Positions 15,601 through 25,262 of a stretch of 64,000 nt of DNA are shown in pieces. The stretch is taken from contig NZ_JAAGVY010000001.1 in the NCBI RefSeq assembly GCF_010686655.1, forward strand, positions 124,001-188,000, written 5' to 3'. The stretch is from Cryomorpha ignava (GTDB taxonomy: Bacteria; Bacteroidota; Bacteroidia; Flavobacteriales_D; Cryomorphaceae). Within the stretch, counting starts at the first letter, position 1. Every line of letters begins with the position of its first letter. The translations under genes were made by a program, and so were the position numbers. The notes under the pieces were generated by a model. That model was not told the DNA's origin and ran no database searches. It saw only the letters and a list, made by a program, of their open reading frames with translations.

Positions 15601-18075
15601 GTTTGGCGAAAGCTCCCAATTCAAATCTCCGATGGGAAGGGTGAAATTGACGAGTGTAAGGCTATCGCAAACGTTTTGGTCACCGCCGAGTGCTACAACC
15701 GGAATTTCTGTAAAGATTACGGTGGCAGTATCGGAATCAGAACAAAAAAGCTGATTTACAAGTGTGCGTATAATGTCGAAACTGCCGTAAGAGCCGCCTG
15801 TAATTGTGATAGAAAGATCTGTGAGATCTTGGGTTGATGATATTCCTGCGGGCAATGACCATTCGCCATTTCCAATAGCATCAATCCCTGATATTTCGGC
15901 TTCATTTCCGCAGACTTCCACATCTGTGCCGGCATAGGCAACGGGTTGTTCTATAAACAAAATCTCGGCCGTATCTGCCGTAAGGCAAAGCCCGTTTTCA
16001 ACCTGTATGTAAAGCGTTGAAATTCCATAAGAGTCGGCCTGTATTTCGGTATTTTGCAAAAGTGGATCATCAATATTAATCCCCGACGTAGCCGACCATT
16101 GCGGCGCGCCATTTGAAATAACAGCATCGATGCCTACTTGCAACCCACAGACCGAATCGGCATTGAGAATTTGGGCAGAAGGTTGGGCATAGAAAGTTAC
16201 TTCTACGGTATCAGATTCAAAACAGCCAACCCCCGCATCTTCATTCCATACAAAGGCATAAGTCCCTTCAGTAGTAACGGTTACAGAAGTGTTTTCATCG
16301 GCGTTATTAATAAAACTCGCTCCGGAAATATTGCTCCATGATGGAATACCATAACTGGGAATAGCTGCCAGATTTGCCGAAAGGCCACAGATCTCAAAAT
16401 CGATTCCGGCATCGGTGATGGGCGGAGAAAGCTGTATTAGATTAAAGGTGTCGATTCTACTGCAGCTGTTGGCATTATCGAAAATAAGCACATAATATGT
16501 TCCTGCAACGAGGTCGTTTCGCAGTAGCGGCCCATCGCCGATATCGTCCCAAATTACATCGTAATCTCCAGATCCGGTGAGCACATTTATTTCAATAATC
16601 CCATCGTTTCCGGTGCACGTTTCGTCAAAAACGGTAGCGTCAATTCTCAGCGGAATATCGATCAAAATGGTATCGCGATTGGCGCAATTGCTATTGGCAT
16701 ATTGCCCTTCTACTACGTAATAGGTAGAAGTGTCGGGAGAGACCGAAGCCTGCTGACAGGGATTGCATGAAATAGCGTCGGGTGCAGAGATCAGTTCTCC
16801 CGAAAGGGAATACCAGGTATAACTCGTATCGTTTATAGCAGAGATTTGCACAGACTCGCCGAGGCAAATAGTCGTATCGCTGAAGGCCTGAATGGGTTGC
16901 CGGAAGGCAAAATCGATGGTGTAAAAATTCTGCCCGTACACGGGGCAAGCGTCGTCAATGGCGGTAATGATAAACGAACCTCCGTTAAAATCGGGTGGAA
17001 GGGTTCCACAAAATTGAATCGTTGCCGGATTTGTTCCTGTAACCGTTTCGGTCGCTCCGGGAATGAGCAAACCTATGTTAGAATTTAGATCGACATTGAT
17101 GGAGGGATCAATAGATGTAAAATCAATTTCGAAACAGAAATCATCTTCGGGACAAATGCTCACCGTATTTTCATCGATTGGATATCCGCCTCCGCTCACA
17201 TTTGCAAAGGTGGTTAGGTCTGGCTCCGGTGGCGGAATGGCGCAAACATTAACCAGAAAGAGAAAGTCGTAATGTACAATGCCAATAAGGTTGCCGTTTC
17301 GATATTCGCGCACTTCTACTACAGCGTTAAACTTCCCCAGCTGAGTTGGAGTGACTACAATCTGCCCGGTAATTGGATCAATGGTCATCCCTGTAATGGG
17401 CTCTGCACCAGAGTAGCTTCCGGTGTAATCCATTTCTACGGGAAGATTTGGGGTTGGTGAGGAGAGCGCAGGCACAAGCGAATAGGCGAGGCTGTCACCA
17501 TCGGCATCTATAAATCCAAGATTGTAAAAAAGCGGAGTACCTACACATATATAGGGTAGGTTTAGCAGAGACAACTCGGGCGATGAGTTACATATATTTG
17601 AAGAATTATTGAGAAAAGCCTCGGCATGCACACTGAAGAGCTCGGGGTCAACAAGGTTTACAATTGCACCATCGCGATTTTGTTCAGATACTATAATTCG
17701 CCAATCGATACAAGGCTCGAGCTCCACTATTGCTTGATAAACACCCATTTGCACTCCCGGTTGAAATCCGCCATTGCAGGTACTGTTGGGCAGTTCTGCC
17801 GCACAGAGCTGAGATACTTCTATCAAATCTATTTGCGGAAACGCTTGATAGCCAATATTTAAACAGGTGGAGCCAATATAAACATTGAGATTTGCCGGCA
17901 GGTTGTTTAAATCCTGACAATCTCTAAAAAGATTTACAGTAATAAGATAATCATCGTCACCCAGACATTCATAGCTGATATTCACTCCGGAAATATGACT
18001 CGCAGAAATGCTTAAACTCAAAGACAGCGCGATGAATAGAAGAAAAATTGGGCGCAAAATATTTGAATAGGGCAT
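12664..18075 (-). CDS. Giant secreted T9SS protein with gliding-motility-type C-terminal domain
   Basis: A 1803-residue surface or secreted protein. A signal peptide ends near residue 25 (SISASH). The N-terminal 260 residues form a Cys-containing region seen in large Bacteroidota adhesins. The middle is a long array of Ig/PKD-like segments with recurrent NAGxNxxICGLxxxL and CxxSDTxxIxF patterns, and a PKD-like domain lies near 1560-1640. The last 90 residues (FEIYVPTAFTPDGDGINDLF onward) are the CHU_C / type B T9SS sorting domain, for export through the outer membrane. It is probably an adhesin or a gliding-associated surface protein; the ligand is unknown. It is the only gene in its transcript. 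Confidence 0.9.
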   Translation of the reverse strand: MPYSNILRPIFLLFIALSLSLSISASHISGVNISYECLGDDDYLITVNLFRDCQDLNNLPANLNVYIGSTCLNIGYQAFPQIDLIEVSQLCAAELPNSTCNGGFQPGVQMGVYQAIVELEPCIDWRIIVSEQNRDGAIVNLVDPELFSVHAEAFLNNSSNICNSSPELSLLNLPYICVGTPLFYNLGFIDADGDSLAYSLVPALSSPTPNLPVEMDYTGSYSGAEPITGMTIDPITGQIVVTPTQLGKFNAVVEVREYRNGNLIGIVHYDFLFLVNVCAIPPPEPDLTTFANVSGGGYPIDENTVSICPEDDFCFEIDFTSIDPSINVDLNSNIGLLIPGATETVTGTNPATIQFCGTLPPDFNGGSFIITAIDDACPVYGQNFYTIDFAFRQPIQAFSDTTICLGESVQISAINDTSYTWYSLSGELISAPDAISCNPCQQASVSPDTSTYYVVEGQYANSNCANRDTILIDIPLRIDATVFDETCTGNDGIIEINVLTGSGDYDVIWDDIGDGPLLRNDLVAGTYYVLIFDNANSCSRIDTFNLIQLSPPITDAGIDFEICGLSANLAAIPSYGIPSWSNISGASFINNADENTSVTVTTEGTYAFVWNEDAGVGCFESDTVEVTFYAQPSAQILNADSVCGLQVGIDAVISNGAPQWSATSGINIDDPLLQNTEIQADSYGISTLYIQVENGLCLTADTAEILFIEQPVAYAGTDVEVCGNEAEISGIDAIGNGEWSLPAGISSTQDLTDLSITITGGSYGSFDIIRTLVNQLFCSDSDTATVIFTEIPVVALGGDQNVCDSLTLVNFTLPIGDLNWELSPNLTAIASVAVPQELSGDYGIHQAILHADNGYGCIHSDTLNLNFVVQPALQAVLADTVCGLEYVFNAETIAETAYWLPPNNATISDLANPNSLVTANVQGDYIFQWVAENGGFCLDTSDVAVTFYNQPVSNAGENLMICGLSTTLDATSSAGVLLWEDQPGLTFTNPLSQNSLLAADWYGNYSISLTETNGICADSDTVEIQFISTPEILNPQWECTGTDAEFVLDFDVSLGDTANYEVQGLPGTLTNFHFTSNPLASDTPIAVILEDFGYCGGDTLTGTLFCPILTNAGLMDPDTMRLCGNELVEALPTLGSVLDGNDTLLYAFHDGSANALGTVYDWNNSPEFLFSAVLDFNETYFISAVAGNELDGEVDLNDPLLSVSAGTPVEFYALPYGEISGSFNACPYDTVFIPVDLGGAMPQEITYSVAGQIYSVFADSSDFSIAIVDSGAVNLISTNSQFCTGEVNGAVSLSYFRIPEASISGPPIFCAGDTALIEVAFDGEAPFSGNILQDGAVIQSINTTADSLNYLTTTGGNFSVLEFSDQNCSSFDTVNTFLIVNPLPVVSAGENLDVCNGDTILIGDNSIPGQQYSWQPNTFLLATNLAQVEFAAQSNSPFPQTSQVVVLAELNGCFETDSAVITVFPLPIPQIVGPTTVCSGDSIMLIGYGGASYEWSPAQYFANPFALATKFSASANTEIELTAITEAGCEAQIFAELGVLETPSAIFGVSEMSGCAPLDLELVALSENNENSYAWNLPGINNIPNNASVIPTLAEAGTYTVSLTVTSPNGCSKMEQWPQTIQVFSTSAAFKYTPEKPNITNPEVFFLNLSPNEVSSEWTIDSLVFSETRNASYTFPELIGGSYTVCLKVTDTNACTADYCEIIKLKNDFEIYVPTAFTPDGDGINDLFYPVLSNIGVTEYKFWITDPRGRVVFSTTDINGKWDGSSNGSEYFGENKIYNWHVIAKPEYNVETKYFTGHVMLLR

Positions 18076-18214
18076 TGAAATTAAAACCTGATTCGGAGAT
18101 TAAAAAGTACACAAAGATAAGAAAGTTGCACCGGCCATATTTGACTTTCTCATTTGTAATATTAACTTTAGGTGAAATTTACAAACAGGTGGTCTTTTGC
18201 ACTACCTTAAATAT

Positions 18215-18222
18215 TACTTTTG
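18215..18222 (+). promoter_or_regulatory. -7 box before the lamin-tail protein gene (TACTTTTG)
   Basis: Matches TAnnTTTG 24 bp before the ATG at 18246. A TTTG lies at 18196-18199, at 15 bp spacing, slightly short of the usual range. Confidence 0.5.
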
Positions 18223-18245
18223 CATCACAAACAAATCTAAATAGC

Positions 18246-19148
18246 ATGAAAAAACTTTTACTTTCAATTTCGGCAATGGCAGTGGTTGTTGCTACATCTG
18301 CCCAGTGTACAGAGCTATTCATATCGGAATATGTGGTAGGAACGGGAAACAATAAGGCTTACGAGCTTTACAACCCAACTGCAAATGATATAAACCTGAA
18401 TGGTTATGAGTTGCAGCGTTGGTCAAATGGAGACACCAACCCGGTAAACGGTGGGGTAACTATTCTGGCGGGTATCATTCCAGCCTATGGCACTTGGGTT
18501 GTAGCTAATGGTCAGACAGAGGATATTGATTTGGGAGGTTTCATTTCTCCAAAATGCGATCCTGAATTGCAGGCATTGGCAGACCAGTTAGACAATCCGT
18601 ACCCTGCTCCAACTTTCATGAATGGAAATGACGCGCTTATGCTATTGAACAGCGGAAGTTTGATTGACATTTTTGGAAAACCGGGAGAAGATCCTGGTCA
18701 AGCCTGGACTGCCCCTGATGGAACATACATAACTGATAGCCAAACGATGGTGAGAAAACCATCTATAACCAGCGGAATAACTCAACCCCCCGTTACTTTT
18801 ATGCCTCTGTTACAATACGACACACTTGGTGTAAATAATTGGTCTAACCTCGGTATCCACGCCTGTGCATGCGATCCGACTCTTAGTATCGCTGACAGAA
18901 ATCCACTTGACGTATCGGTTTACCCGACACTTGTAGGACAAGAGGGTTTTGTAACAATCAAAACGAGCGAAGTTATTCGCAATGTGGAAGTATATGACAT
19001 TACAGGAAAAATAGTTAAAACTTCTTTGAGCCTGTCAAATAAAAACTCAGGTATGGTAAATGTATCGGCCCTTTCAAGAGGTGCGTATATTTTAAATATT
19101 TACATGGAGAATAACGTTACGTATTCAACGCGTTTCATCAAAGAATAG
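18246..19148 (+). CDS. Secreted lamin-tail-domain protein with T9SS sorting domain
   Basis: A 300-residue exported protein: signal peptide 1-19 (ends TSAQC), a lamin-tail-type beta-sandwich domain at about 22-150 (LFISEYVVGTGNNKAYELYN is characteristic), a linker, and a C-terminal type A T9SS sorting domain (about 225-300, VYPT... ending TRFIKE). Lamin-tail domains in bacteria often accompany extracellular nucleases and phosphoesterases, and the same module opens the protein at 51198-54542. The reading frame is open from 18048, but the ATG at 18246 follows a promoter box and begins a proper signal peptide. A strong terminator follows. Confidence 0.88.
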   Translation: MKKLLLSISAMAVVVATSAQCTELFISEYVVGTGNNKAYELYNPTANDINLNGYELQRWSNGDTNPVNGGVTILAGIIPAYGTWVVANGQTEDIDLGGFISPKCDPELQALADQLDNPYPAPTFMNGNDALMLLNSGSLIDIFGKPGEDPGQAWTAPDGTYITDSQTMVRKPSITSGITQPPVTFMPLLQYDTLGVNNWSNLGIHACACDPTLSIADRNPLDVSVYPTLVGQEGFVTIKTSEVIRNVEVYDITGKIVKTSLSLSNKNSGMVNVSALSRGAYILNIYMENNVTYSTRFIKE

Positions 19149-19167
19149 AACTCATTTTTGTTTAATA

Positions 19168-19197
19168 AAAGCCCATCGCGCTTCGATGGGCTTTTTA
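19168..19197 (+). terminator. Terminator between the lamin-tail gene and the TonB receptor gene
   Basis: Stem AGCCCATCG (19171-19179) and CGATGGGCT (19185-19193), 5-nt loop, then TTTTT. It separates the two genes into different transcripts, although the receptor start is only about 20 bp further on. Confidence 0.88.
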
Positions 19198-19215
19198 GTT
19201 TTTAAAAATACTTTC

Positions 19216-22200
19216 ATGTTGAAAAATATAGCCGGATTATTCATTGTACTATTTGGTAGCATGAATGTCCTTTTTGCTCAGGAGGGGACCCTGAGTGGGA
19301 CTGTAAAAGACCAGGGAACGGGAGAAACATTAATTGGAGCCACATTGGTTTACGAACCTGGTAAAGGTGTAGCCACCAATATTGATGGTAAGTACAGCCT
19401 TGTATTGCCTTATGGCGAATACGAAATTGAGGTATCTTATGTTGGTTATACGGGAGTTACAGAAAAAATAACCATCAATTCAACATTCAAAAATTTAGAC
19501 TTTTCACTACAATCGGCTACCCTCAGAGAAGTAGAAGTTGTGGCCGATCTCGCTATTTCGAGAGAAACACCTGTAGCGTTTTCCAATATTACTCCACTGC
19601 AGATTAAAGAAGAGCTGGGTGCTTCAGATTTACCTCTTCTGCTCAATACCACGCCCGGTGTGTACGTATCGCCCACAGGTGGCGATGACGGTGGTGCACG
19701 AGTTTCCATACGTGGGTTTCAGGATAGAAACGTTACTGTAATGATTGATGGAATACCTATCAATAATATGGACGATGGAAATGTATTTTGGGCAAGTACC
19801 TTTGGTATTGACGCAGTACTGGCAAATATGCAGGTGCAACGGGGAATGACCTCTTCGCGGCTCGCCATTCCCGCTATTGGAGGAACCATTAACTTCATCA
19901 CAAAAAGTATTGAAAATAAGCCCAGCCTGAGTATTAAGCAGGATTACGGTTCATTTAATACGCTTCGAACTTCGTTGGGATACAATTCAGGAAGGCTTAA
20001 AAACGGATGGGGCTACTCTGTAGCCGGATCTTACAGAACTTCTGACGGATATTCTGATCAGCAGTACAAAAAAGAATATTTCTACTACGGTAAAGTTCAG
20101 AAAGAAATCGGAAATCATATTGTGTCTGTTTCAGCAATGGGTTCACCGGTAGAATACGGCCTGCGAAGAACCAAACAAAAAATTGCAACTTACAGCAAAG
20201 ATCTGGCGCTGGAGCAATTTAACGGCAATGACGAGTTATACAATGATTTATCGCGCTATAATGTGGCAATAAATAATATGCGTTTTAATAATCCGAATAG
20301 CACCATTTATCAGGAGTCTTTGCAAATAAAGAATGGGATTGCTCAAGCAAACGGATGGGGAACTTATGATGGTGAAAATTTTGTGATAGATGATTCCTAC
20401 TTCAAATCGGTATCGTCAGAAAATGACTTTATAGATACCGCCGGCGTAATCACGAAAGGCCCGCGATATAACAATCACTGGGGTTATTTGAATGGAGAAA
20501 AGAAAAACGAATCTATTCGAAAGTATAATAAACCAATTTTTTCATTGCGTGATTTCTGGGCTATTTCAGATAAAGTTTATCTCTCAAATGTTTTCTACTA
20601 TTCATACGGAAAAGGCGGTTCCTCATCACGGGTTCCGAGACTGGGCTTCGGCGATTATGATGAGAACTTACAGGTAAATTTTGACGGTGTATACCTTAAC
20701 AATACCGAAGGAACACTCTTCCCGCCCATTGATGTGAGAATAGATTCAACTGCGAAGAAAAGTACAGTAGTTCTCAATAAGAGTTTTGACAATCATTACT
20801 GGTTTGGGTGGCTCTCAACGGTTGATTATGAAATCAATGAAAACTTCAAATTTGCTGGTGGACTGGATTTTAGAACCTATCAATCTGAACAGTATCAGGA
20901 AGTACATGACTTAATAGGTGGCGATTATTTTGTGCCTCCAACTTTTGACCTTCCTGAAACAATTTCTTCAAATGCTCCATTCAACGCTTACCGCGAAGGT
21001 GATAAGTACAATTATTACAATGATAACCTTATGAGATGGGGTGCTTTTTTTAGTGAACTTAAATATTCTAAAGAAAATTGGAGAGCTTTCGTGAATGTCT
21101 CGGGAGTAATAACCGGATACAAGCGAAAAGATTATTTTAAGAACAGAGATTTCGTGGTAGATGGAACCGGCGAAAGATTCCAAAATGCGATAGGCTACGG
21201 AGACGTTTTATTTTATAATGGAACAGATCTCCTTGTGGCGGCAAGTAAGCCAAATGGAACAAGAGAAGGAATTCAACCAACGATTACTCAATCAGGTGAT
21301 ACCACTTTCGTGAACAATCCGTCAAACACATTAAATCCATATGCACCCGCCGGTAATTCGTACATAGTTGGAGCCAGAAGGGTTGGATTTGATGATGGAG
21401 AATCTAAAACTTCGGAAACGCCATGGAAAAATATTCCCGGCTATACCGTAAAGGGTGGAGCAAGCTATCTGATAAATGAGTTTAATACGGTTTTCATGAA
21501 TATCGGTTATATAAGCAGAACTCCTCGTTTTAGAAACGTTGTAGGATTTGGGACTTTTAATGAGTTTACACGAGATGTCGAAAATGAAAACATCTCTTCA
21601 GTAGAATTAGGATATTCATATTCTTCCGGTCGTGTGGCAGGTACTTTCAATGCCTATTATACGTATTGGCAAAACCGCCCTACCGATAATCCACCTTCGG
21701 TATTTCTACCGGACAGAGGTATTTCAGTACAGGCCAACCTTAATGCAATGAATGCTATCCACAAAGGTATAGAGGCCAGCGTGAGTTATTTGATAAACAA
21801 AAAACTTACTTTCGAAGCTTTCTTATCATTGGGAGACTGGGAATGGGACAGCGCAAAGCGTGTGAACTTTTACGATGACCAAGGGAATCTTATATACAAC
21901 TACGATTCAAATCTTCAGCCTACCGATTCGCTAGTCACTATTGATTTTGATGCGAAAGGAGTTGCAGTAGGTGATGCTCCTCAAACTCAAATAGGAGGGT
22001 CACTCAACTACGCGATTTTGAAAAATGCCTATATCAAAGCGCGTTACACATACTTCGACCGTCACTATTCCAGCTTCGACCCCTTATCCTTGTCAGGTGA
22101 AAATGAAGGCCGTCAATCTTGGGAACTTCCAAGTTTTGGTCTGACCAGCTTTTATGTGGGTTATAGATTTGATTTTGATAAAGTTAAGCTCGGTCTAAAT

Positions 22201-22389
22201 TTTATTGTAGACAATGCTTTTAATGTACTCTATATTGCTGATGGCCAAAACAACGGGGGTAGCTCTCTGGTAACTGTAGATTATGTAAGTGGTCAGCCTG
22301 AAGCAACTCAATCTTTTGATGCAAATTCAGCATCTGTTTATATCGGACTTCCCAGAACGTTTTCAATCTCGGCTGTAATAACGCTTTAG
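19216..22389 (+). CDS. TonB-dependent outer-membrane receptor
   Basis: A 1057-residue TonB-dependent transporter. It has a signal peptide (1-21, ending VLFAQ), an N-terminal carboxypeptidase-regulatory-like domain (about 25-100, GTVKDQGTGETLIGATLVYE) that is typical of Bacteroidota receptors, a plug domain (about 120-230, VSIRGFQDRNVTVMIDGIPI), and a 22-strand-type barrel to the C-terminus, ending in a hydrophobic strand (FSISAVITL). No SusD partner follows, so it is not a classical Sus pair. An iron-chelate or peptide substrate is as likely as a glycan. The frame is open to 19186, but the ATG at 19216 gives the clean signal peptide. Confidence 0.94.
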   Translation: MLKNIAGLFIVLFGSMNVLFAQEGTLSGTVKDQGTGETLIGATLVYEPGKGVATNIDGKYSLVLPYGEYEIEVSYVGYTGVTEKITINSTFKNLDFSLQSATLREVEVVADLAISRETPVAFSNITPLQIKEELGASDLPLLLNTTPGVYVSPTGGDDGGARVSIRGFQDRNVTVMIDGIPINNMDDGNVFWASTFGIDAVLANMQVQRGMTSSRLAIPAIGGTINFITKSIENKPSLSIKQDYGSFNTLRTSLGYNSGRLKNGWGYSVAGSYRTSDGYSDQQYKKEYFYYGKVQKEIGNHIVSVSAMGSPVEYGLRRTKQKIATYSKDLALEQFNGNDELYNDLSRYNVAINNMRFNNPNSTIYQESLQIKNGIAQANGWGTYDGENFVIDDSYFKSVSSENDFIDTAGVITKGPRYNNHWGYLNGEKKNESIRKYNKPIFSLRDFWAISDKVYLSNVFYYSYGKGGSSSRVPRLGFGDYDENLQVNFDGVYLNNTEGTLFPPIDVRIDSTAKKSTVVLNKSFDNHYWFGWLSTVDYEINENFKFAGGLDFRTYQSEQYQEVHDLIGGDYFVPPTFDLPETISSNAPFNAYREGDKYNYYNDNLMRWGAFFSELKYSKENWRAFVNVSGVITGYKRKDYFKNRDFVVDGTGERFQNAIGYGDVLFYNGTDLLVAASKPNGTREGIQPTITQSGDTTFVNNPSNTLNPYAPAGNSYIVGARRVGFDDGESKTSETPWKNIPGYTVKGGASYLINEFNTVFMNIGYISRTPRFRNVVGFGTFNEFTRDVENENISSVELGYSYSSGRVAGTFNAYYTYWQNRPTDNPPSVFLPDRGISVQANLNAMNAIHKGIEASVSYLINKKLTFEAFLSLGDWEWDSAKRVNFYDDQGNLIYNYDSNLQPTDSLVTIDFDAKGVAVGDAPQTQIGGSLNYAILKNAYIKARYTYFDRHYSSFDPLSLSGENEGRQSWELPSFGLTSFYVGYRFDFDKVKLGLNFIVDNAFNVLYIADGQNNGGSSLVTVDYVSGQPEATQSFDANSASVYIGLPRTFSISAVITL

Positions 22390-22463
22390 AATTTAAAACT
22401 GGAGTTGTACGATCTAAAAAAGGTCGTAAAACTTCATTCATTTCACTTTAGAATTCAATAAAA

Positions 22464-24665
22464 ATGAAATTTCCAATAGTAGCCCTTCTCCTATTATTTA
22501 GTCCGGTACTTCTCCATGCTCAAGACAATATTGCCGACGCCAAGGCAAATTACGGAGTAGATGACGAAGTAACCGTTTCCGGAATAATTACAAATGGTGC
22601 AGAACTCGGCAGTATACGCTACCTGCAAGACGAAACCGGTGGAATAGCTTTATATCCAGGAACAAACTGGAATAATCTTGATTTTACACCGCAACCTGGC
22701 GACGAGGTTTCCATTACAGGTACTCTGAGTATGTTTGCCAACCTGCTTGAAGTGGGCCCTGTAATTGAAGGAATAACCCTACTAAGCAGTTCAAATCCTC
22801 TCCCTGAGCCGGTGGTGCTTACGCCAAATGAGTTGAACGAATCTTTTGAAGGCCAGATTATTCAGATTAATGGTGTTAACTTTTCTGATGGCGGCAACGT
22901 TTTTGGAAGCTCTACCTATGCATTTACCGACATAAACGGCGAGGAAGGATTAATTTATGCAAACGCTAATTCAGATTTAATCGGTGAGCTAGTGCCTTTG
23001 GGAACTATAGACGTAGTTGGAATACTTTCCCAATTCAGCTTTGCCAATCCGTTTGACGGCTACCAGCTATTGCCTCGCTCGATGGCTGATTTTATTTCTG
23101 AATTTCCAATCAATTTTGCTTCTGTAATTACTCAAACAAACCTTTCTACTTCAAGCATTACACTTGACTGGAATACCGACGTAGCCTCTTCTACCGGAAT
23201 TTTTTACGGAATTATGCCCAGTTTAGGAGCAGAAGCGTATCTGGATGAGAGTACAGCCAATCATGAAATTACAATTACAGCACTTCAATCAGGAATGCCA
23301 TACTATTGCCAGGTATATTCTGTAGCCGGCGCTGATACCGCTTTTAGCAATATTGGTGTTTATTCAACCGTTTCAGAATCGTCAGGCAAAATAAGTGTGT
23401 ACTTTAATCGAGATGTCGACAATGGCTTTTCGACCGGCGTGGATGCAATTAGCCTGTTTCAAGCTACAGACGATACCATTGTTGCGCAAATAAATCGCTC
23501 ACAAACAACCCTTGATATAGCGGCTTACAATAATAATAACGGACCTATAGTGATGGCCATAAACGATGCCTTCGACCGCGGAGTTACAGTGCGCTACATC
23601 GCCGAAGGGCAAAATGCAAATACTGGTTTGAGTAGCCTCAATGCCGCCATTCCGGTGCTTTATCGTCAGAATGCCACTTCGAGTGGAATGCACAACAAAT
23701 TTATAATTGTGGATGCTGAGAATGTAGATAGCGCAATTGTTCTTACCGGCTCTACAAATTTCACTTCAAACAATCTCTTTTCAGATCCCAACAATATGGT
23801 TATCATATAAGATCAAGCTCTTGCAAGGGCTTATACGCTTGAGTTTAACGAAATGTGGGGAAGCGACCTGCCCGAACCCAATTTCACAGAATCGCGTTTT
23901 GGCGAATTGAAAATCAATAATACCCCCGAAAAATTCTTAATCGGAGGAAAATCTGTTGAGCTTTATTTTTCTCCATCAGATAATACTACAGCCGCAATTG
24001 CAAAAGCCATTGAAACTGCGGAATACGATCTTGATTTTGCCTTGCTCACCATTACCAATAATACTTTGGCCAATGCTGTGGCCGACAGAGTTAGCATATT
24101 TTTGACTCCGCGAGGAATAGTAGAAACACCCGGAGGATCGGGCAGTGATTTCGACTTTTTAATAGATGAAGGTGTTCTAATGCTTTCGCACCAAGGCATT
24201 CCCGGTCAATTGCATCATAAGTACGCCACAATAGATCATTCAGAGCCTCTTTCAGATCCCATGGTTGTAACCGGATCGCACAATTGGAGCGGTGCAGCAG
24301 AATCTGAAAATGATGAAAACACTTTAATCATTCACGATGCCACCATCGCCAATCTTTTTTATCAAGAGTTTATGGCGCTTTACGGAGTAGTATCGGGAGT
24401 AGAAGAGCTAACAGTAGATCACGTTTCCTTATATCCAAATCCGGCAAGCGAAGTTTTTACTTTGGTTTTTGATTCTCAAACTTCCGTTGATGGCGTTTTA
24501 CGCATATCCAATATTCAGGGAAAAACAGTTTTTGAAAAGAATTTTAACTCTTATAGCGGTCAGAATAAAATGGACATCTATATTGGAAGTTTGAACAAGG
24601 GAGTTTACCTGGTTACCCTTTCGGGAAAATGGGGAAGCTTGACGCAGAAACTTGTGAAAATGTAG
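22464..24665 (+). pseudogene. Phospholipase-D-like secreted nuclease gene interrupted by one in-frame stop
   Basis: One continuous frame of 734 codons broken by TAA at 23808-23810. Part 1 (448 residues) has a signal peptide (1-19), an OB-fold-like region (about 20-215), a fibronectin-III-like part and the first HKD motif (H410, K412, D417, with GSTNF following). Part 2 continues in the same frame after the stop with DQALARAYTLEFNEMW, then the second HKD motif (H584, K586, D591, with GSHNWS) and a type A T9SS sorting domain at the end. The stop stands where homologues would have a sense codon, and CAA (Gln) to TAA is the simplest change. PLD enzymes need both HKD motifs, so part 1 alone should be inactive. 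Sequencing error or recent mutation are both possible. Confidence 0.85.
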
Positions 24666-24668
24666 ATG

Positions 24669-24699
24669 CAATTGGCAATTGGCAATTGGCAATTGGCAA
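24669..24699. repeat. Heptamer microsatellite (CAATTGG)n
   Basis: Four tandem copies of CAATTGG plus a partial copy, directly after the phospholipase-D-like gene. It may vary in copy number by slippage. Confidence 0.9.
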
Positions 24700-25030
24700 A
24701 AATAACGATCACGAAATTCAATTAGCAAGCTAGACCTTAAGGGTTGGGGAACTTAGCTAAGCGAACACACGAAACGAAGATTGAATTCGGAATAGAAGCA
24801 AAAAAGAAAGTAAGAAAGAAAGAAAGAAAATGTGGGGTAGCAAGTCGGGCATTTAACTTGATAGATACAAATCATTTTTACCTTCAGAAACCTGGCAAGT
24901 TGCCGATAGGACCTTCGCCCCTAACATCATTTTTTATGGGCAAGGCAAGTTGTCGCGCTAAGGAGCGTGGTAAACTGTTCGCCTGCCAACGACTGCCAAC
25001 GAAGCAATAGCAAGATCGCCTAGATCAAAA
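24700..25030. other. Non-coding gap
   Basis: No gene seen. It contains an AAAGAAAG-rich purine run near 24800-24830 and ends at the inverted dispersed repeat. Confidence 0.5.
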
Positions 25031-25032
25031 CA

Positions 25033-25110
25033 CAAAAAGGTCGGCTTACGCCGACCTTTTCTCTTAATCACCAATTTTAACCTTATTAATGAAATCCATG
25101 GATATTTACG
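25033..25110 (-). repeat. Dispersed 77-bp repeat, copy B (inverted relative to 9687-9763)
   Basis: Reverse complement of copy A with a few mismatches. It carries the same GGTCGGC/GCCGACC hairpin (25039-25056) flanked by A and T runs (AAAAAGG and CCTTTT), so it could terminate transcription from both sides. Confidence 0.85.
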
Positions 25111-25262
25111 GTAGTTGATGAGTGAAGGTTACAAATTAAATTAAGCCTTTGATTTTTAGATGGTTTGGGGGCTTAAACTGAAGTAGATTGGCCCCGCGAG
25201 CCCCCGATAGCACCGCAAAAGCCCCGCGATGAATCGCGGAGAAACAATTGCGGAAATCCGTT

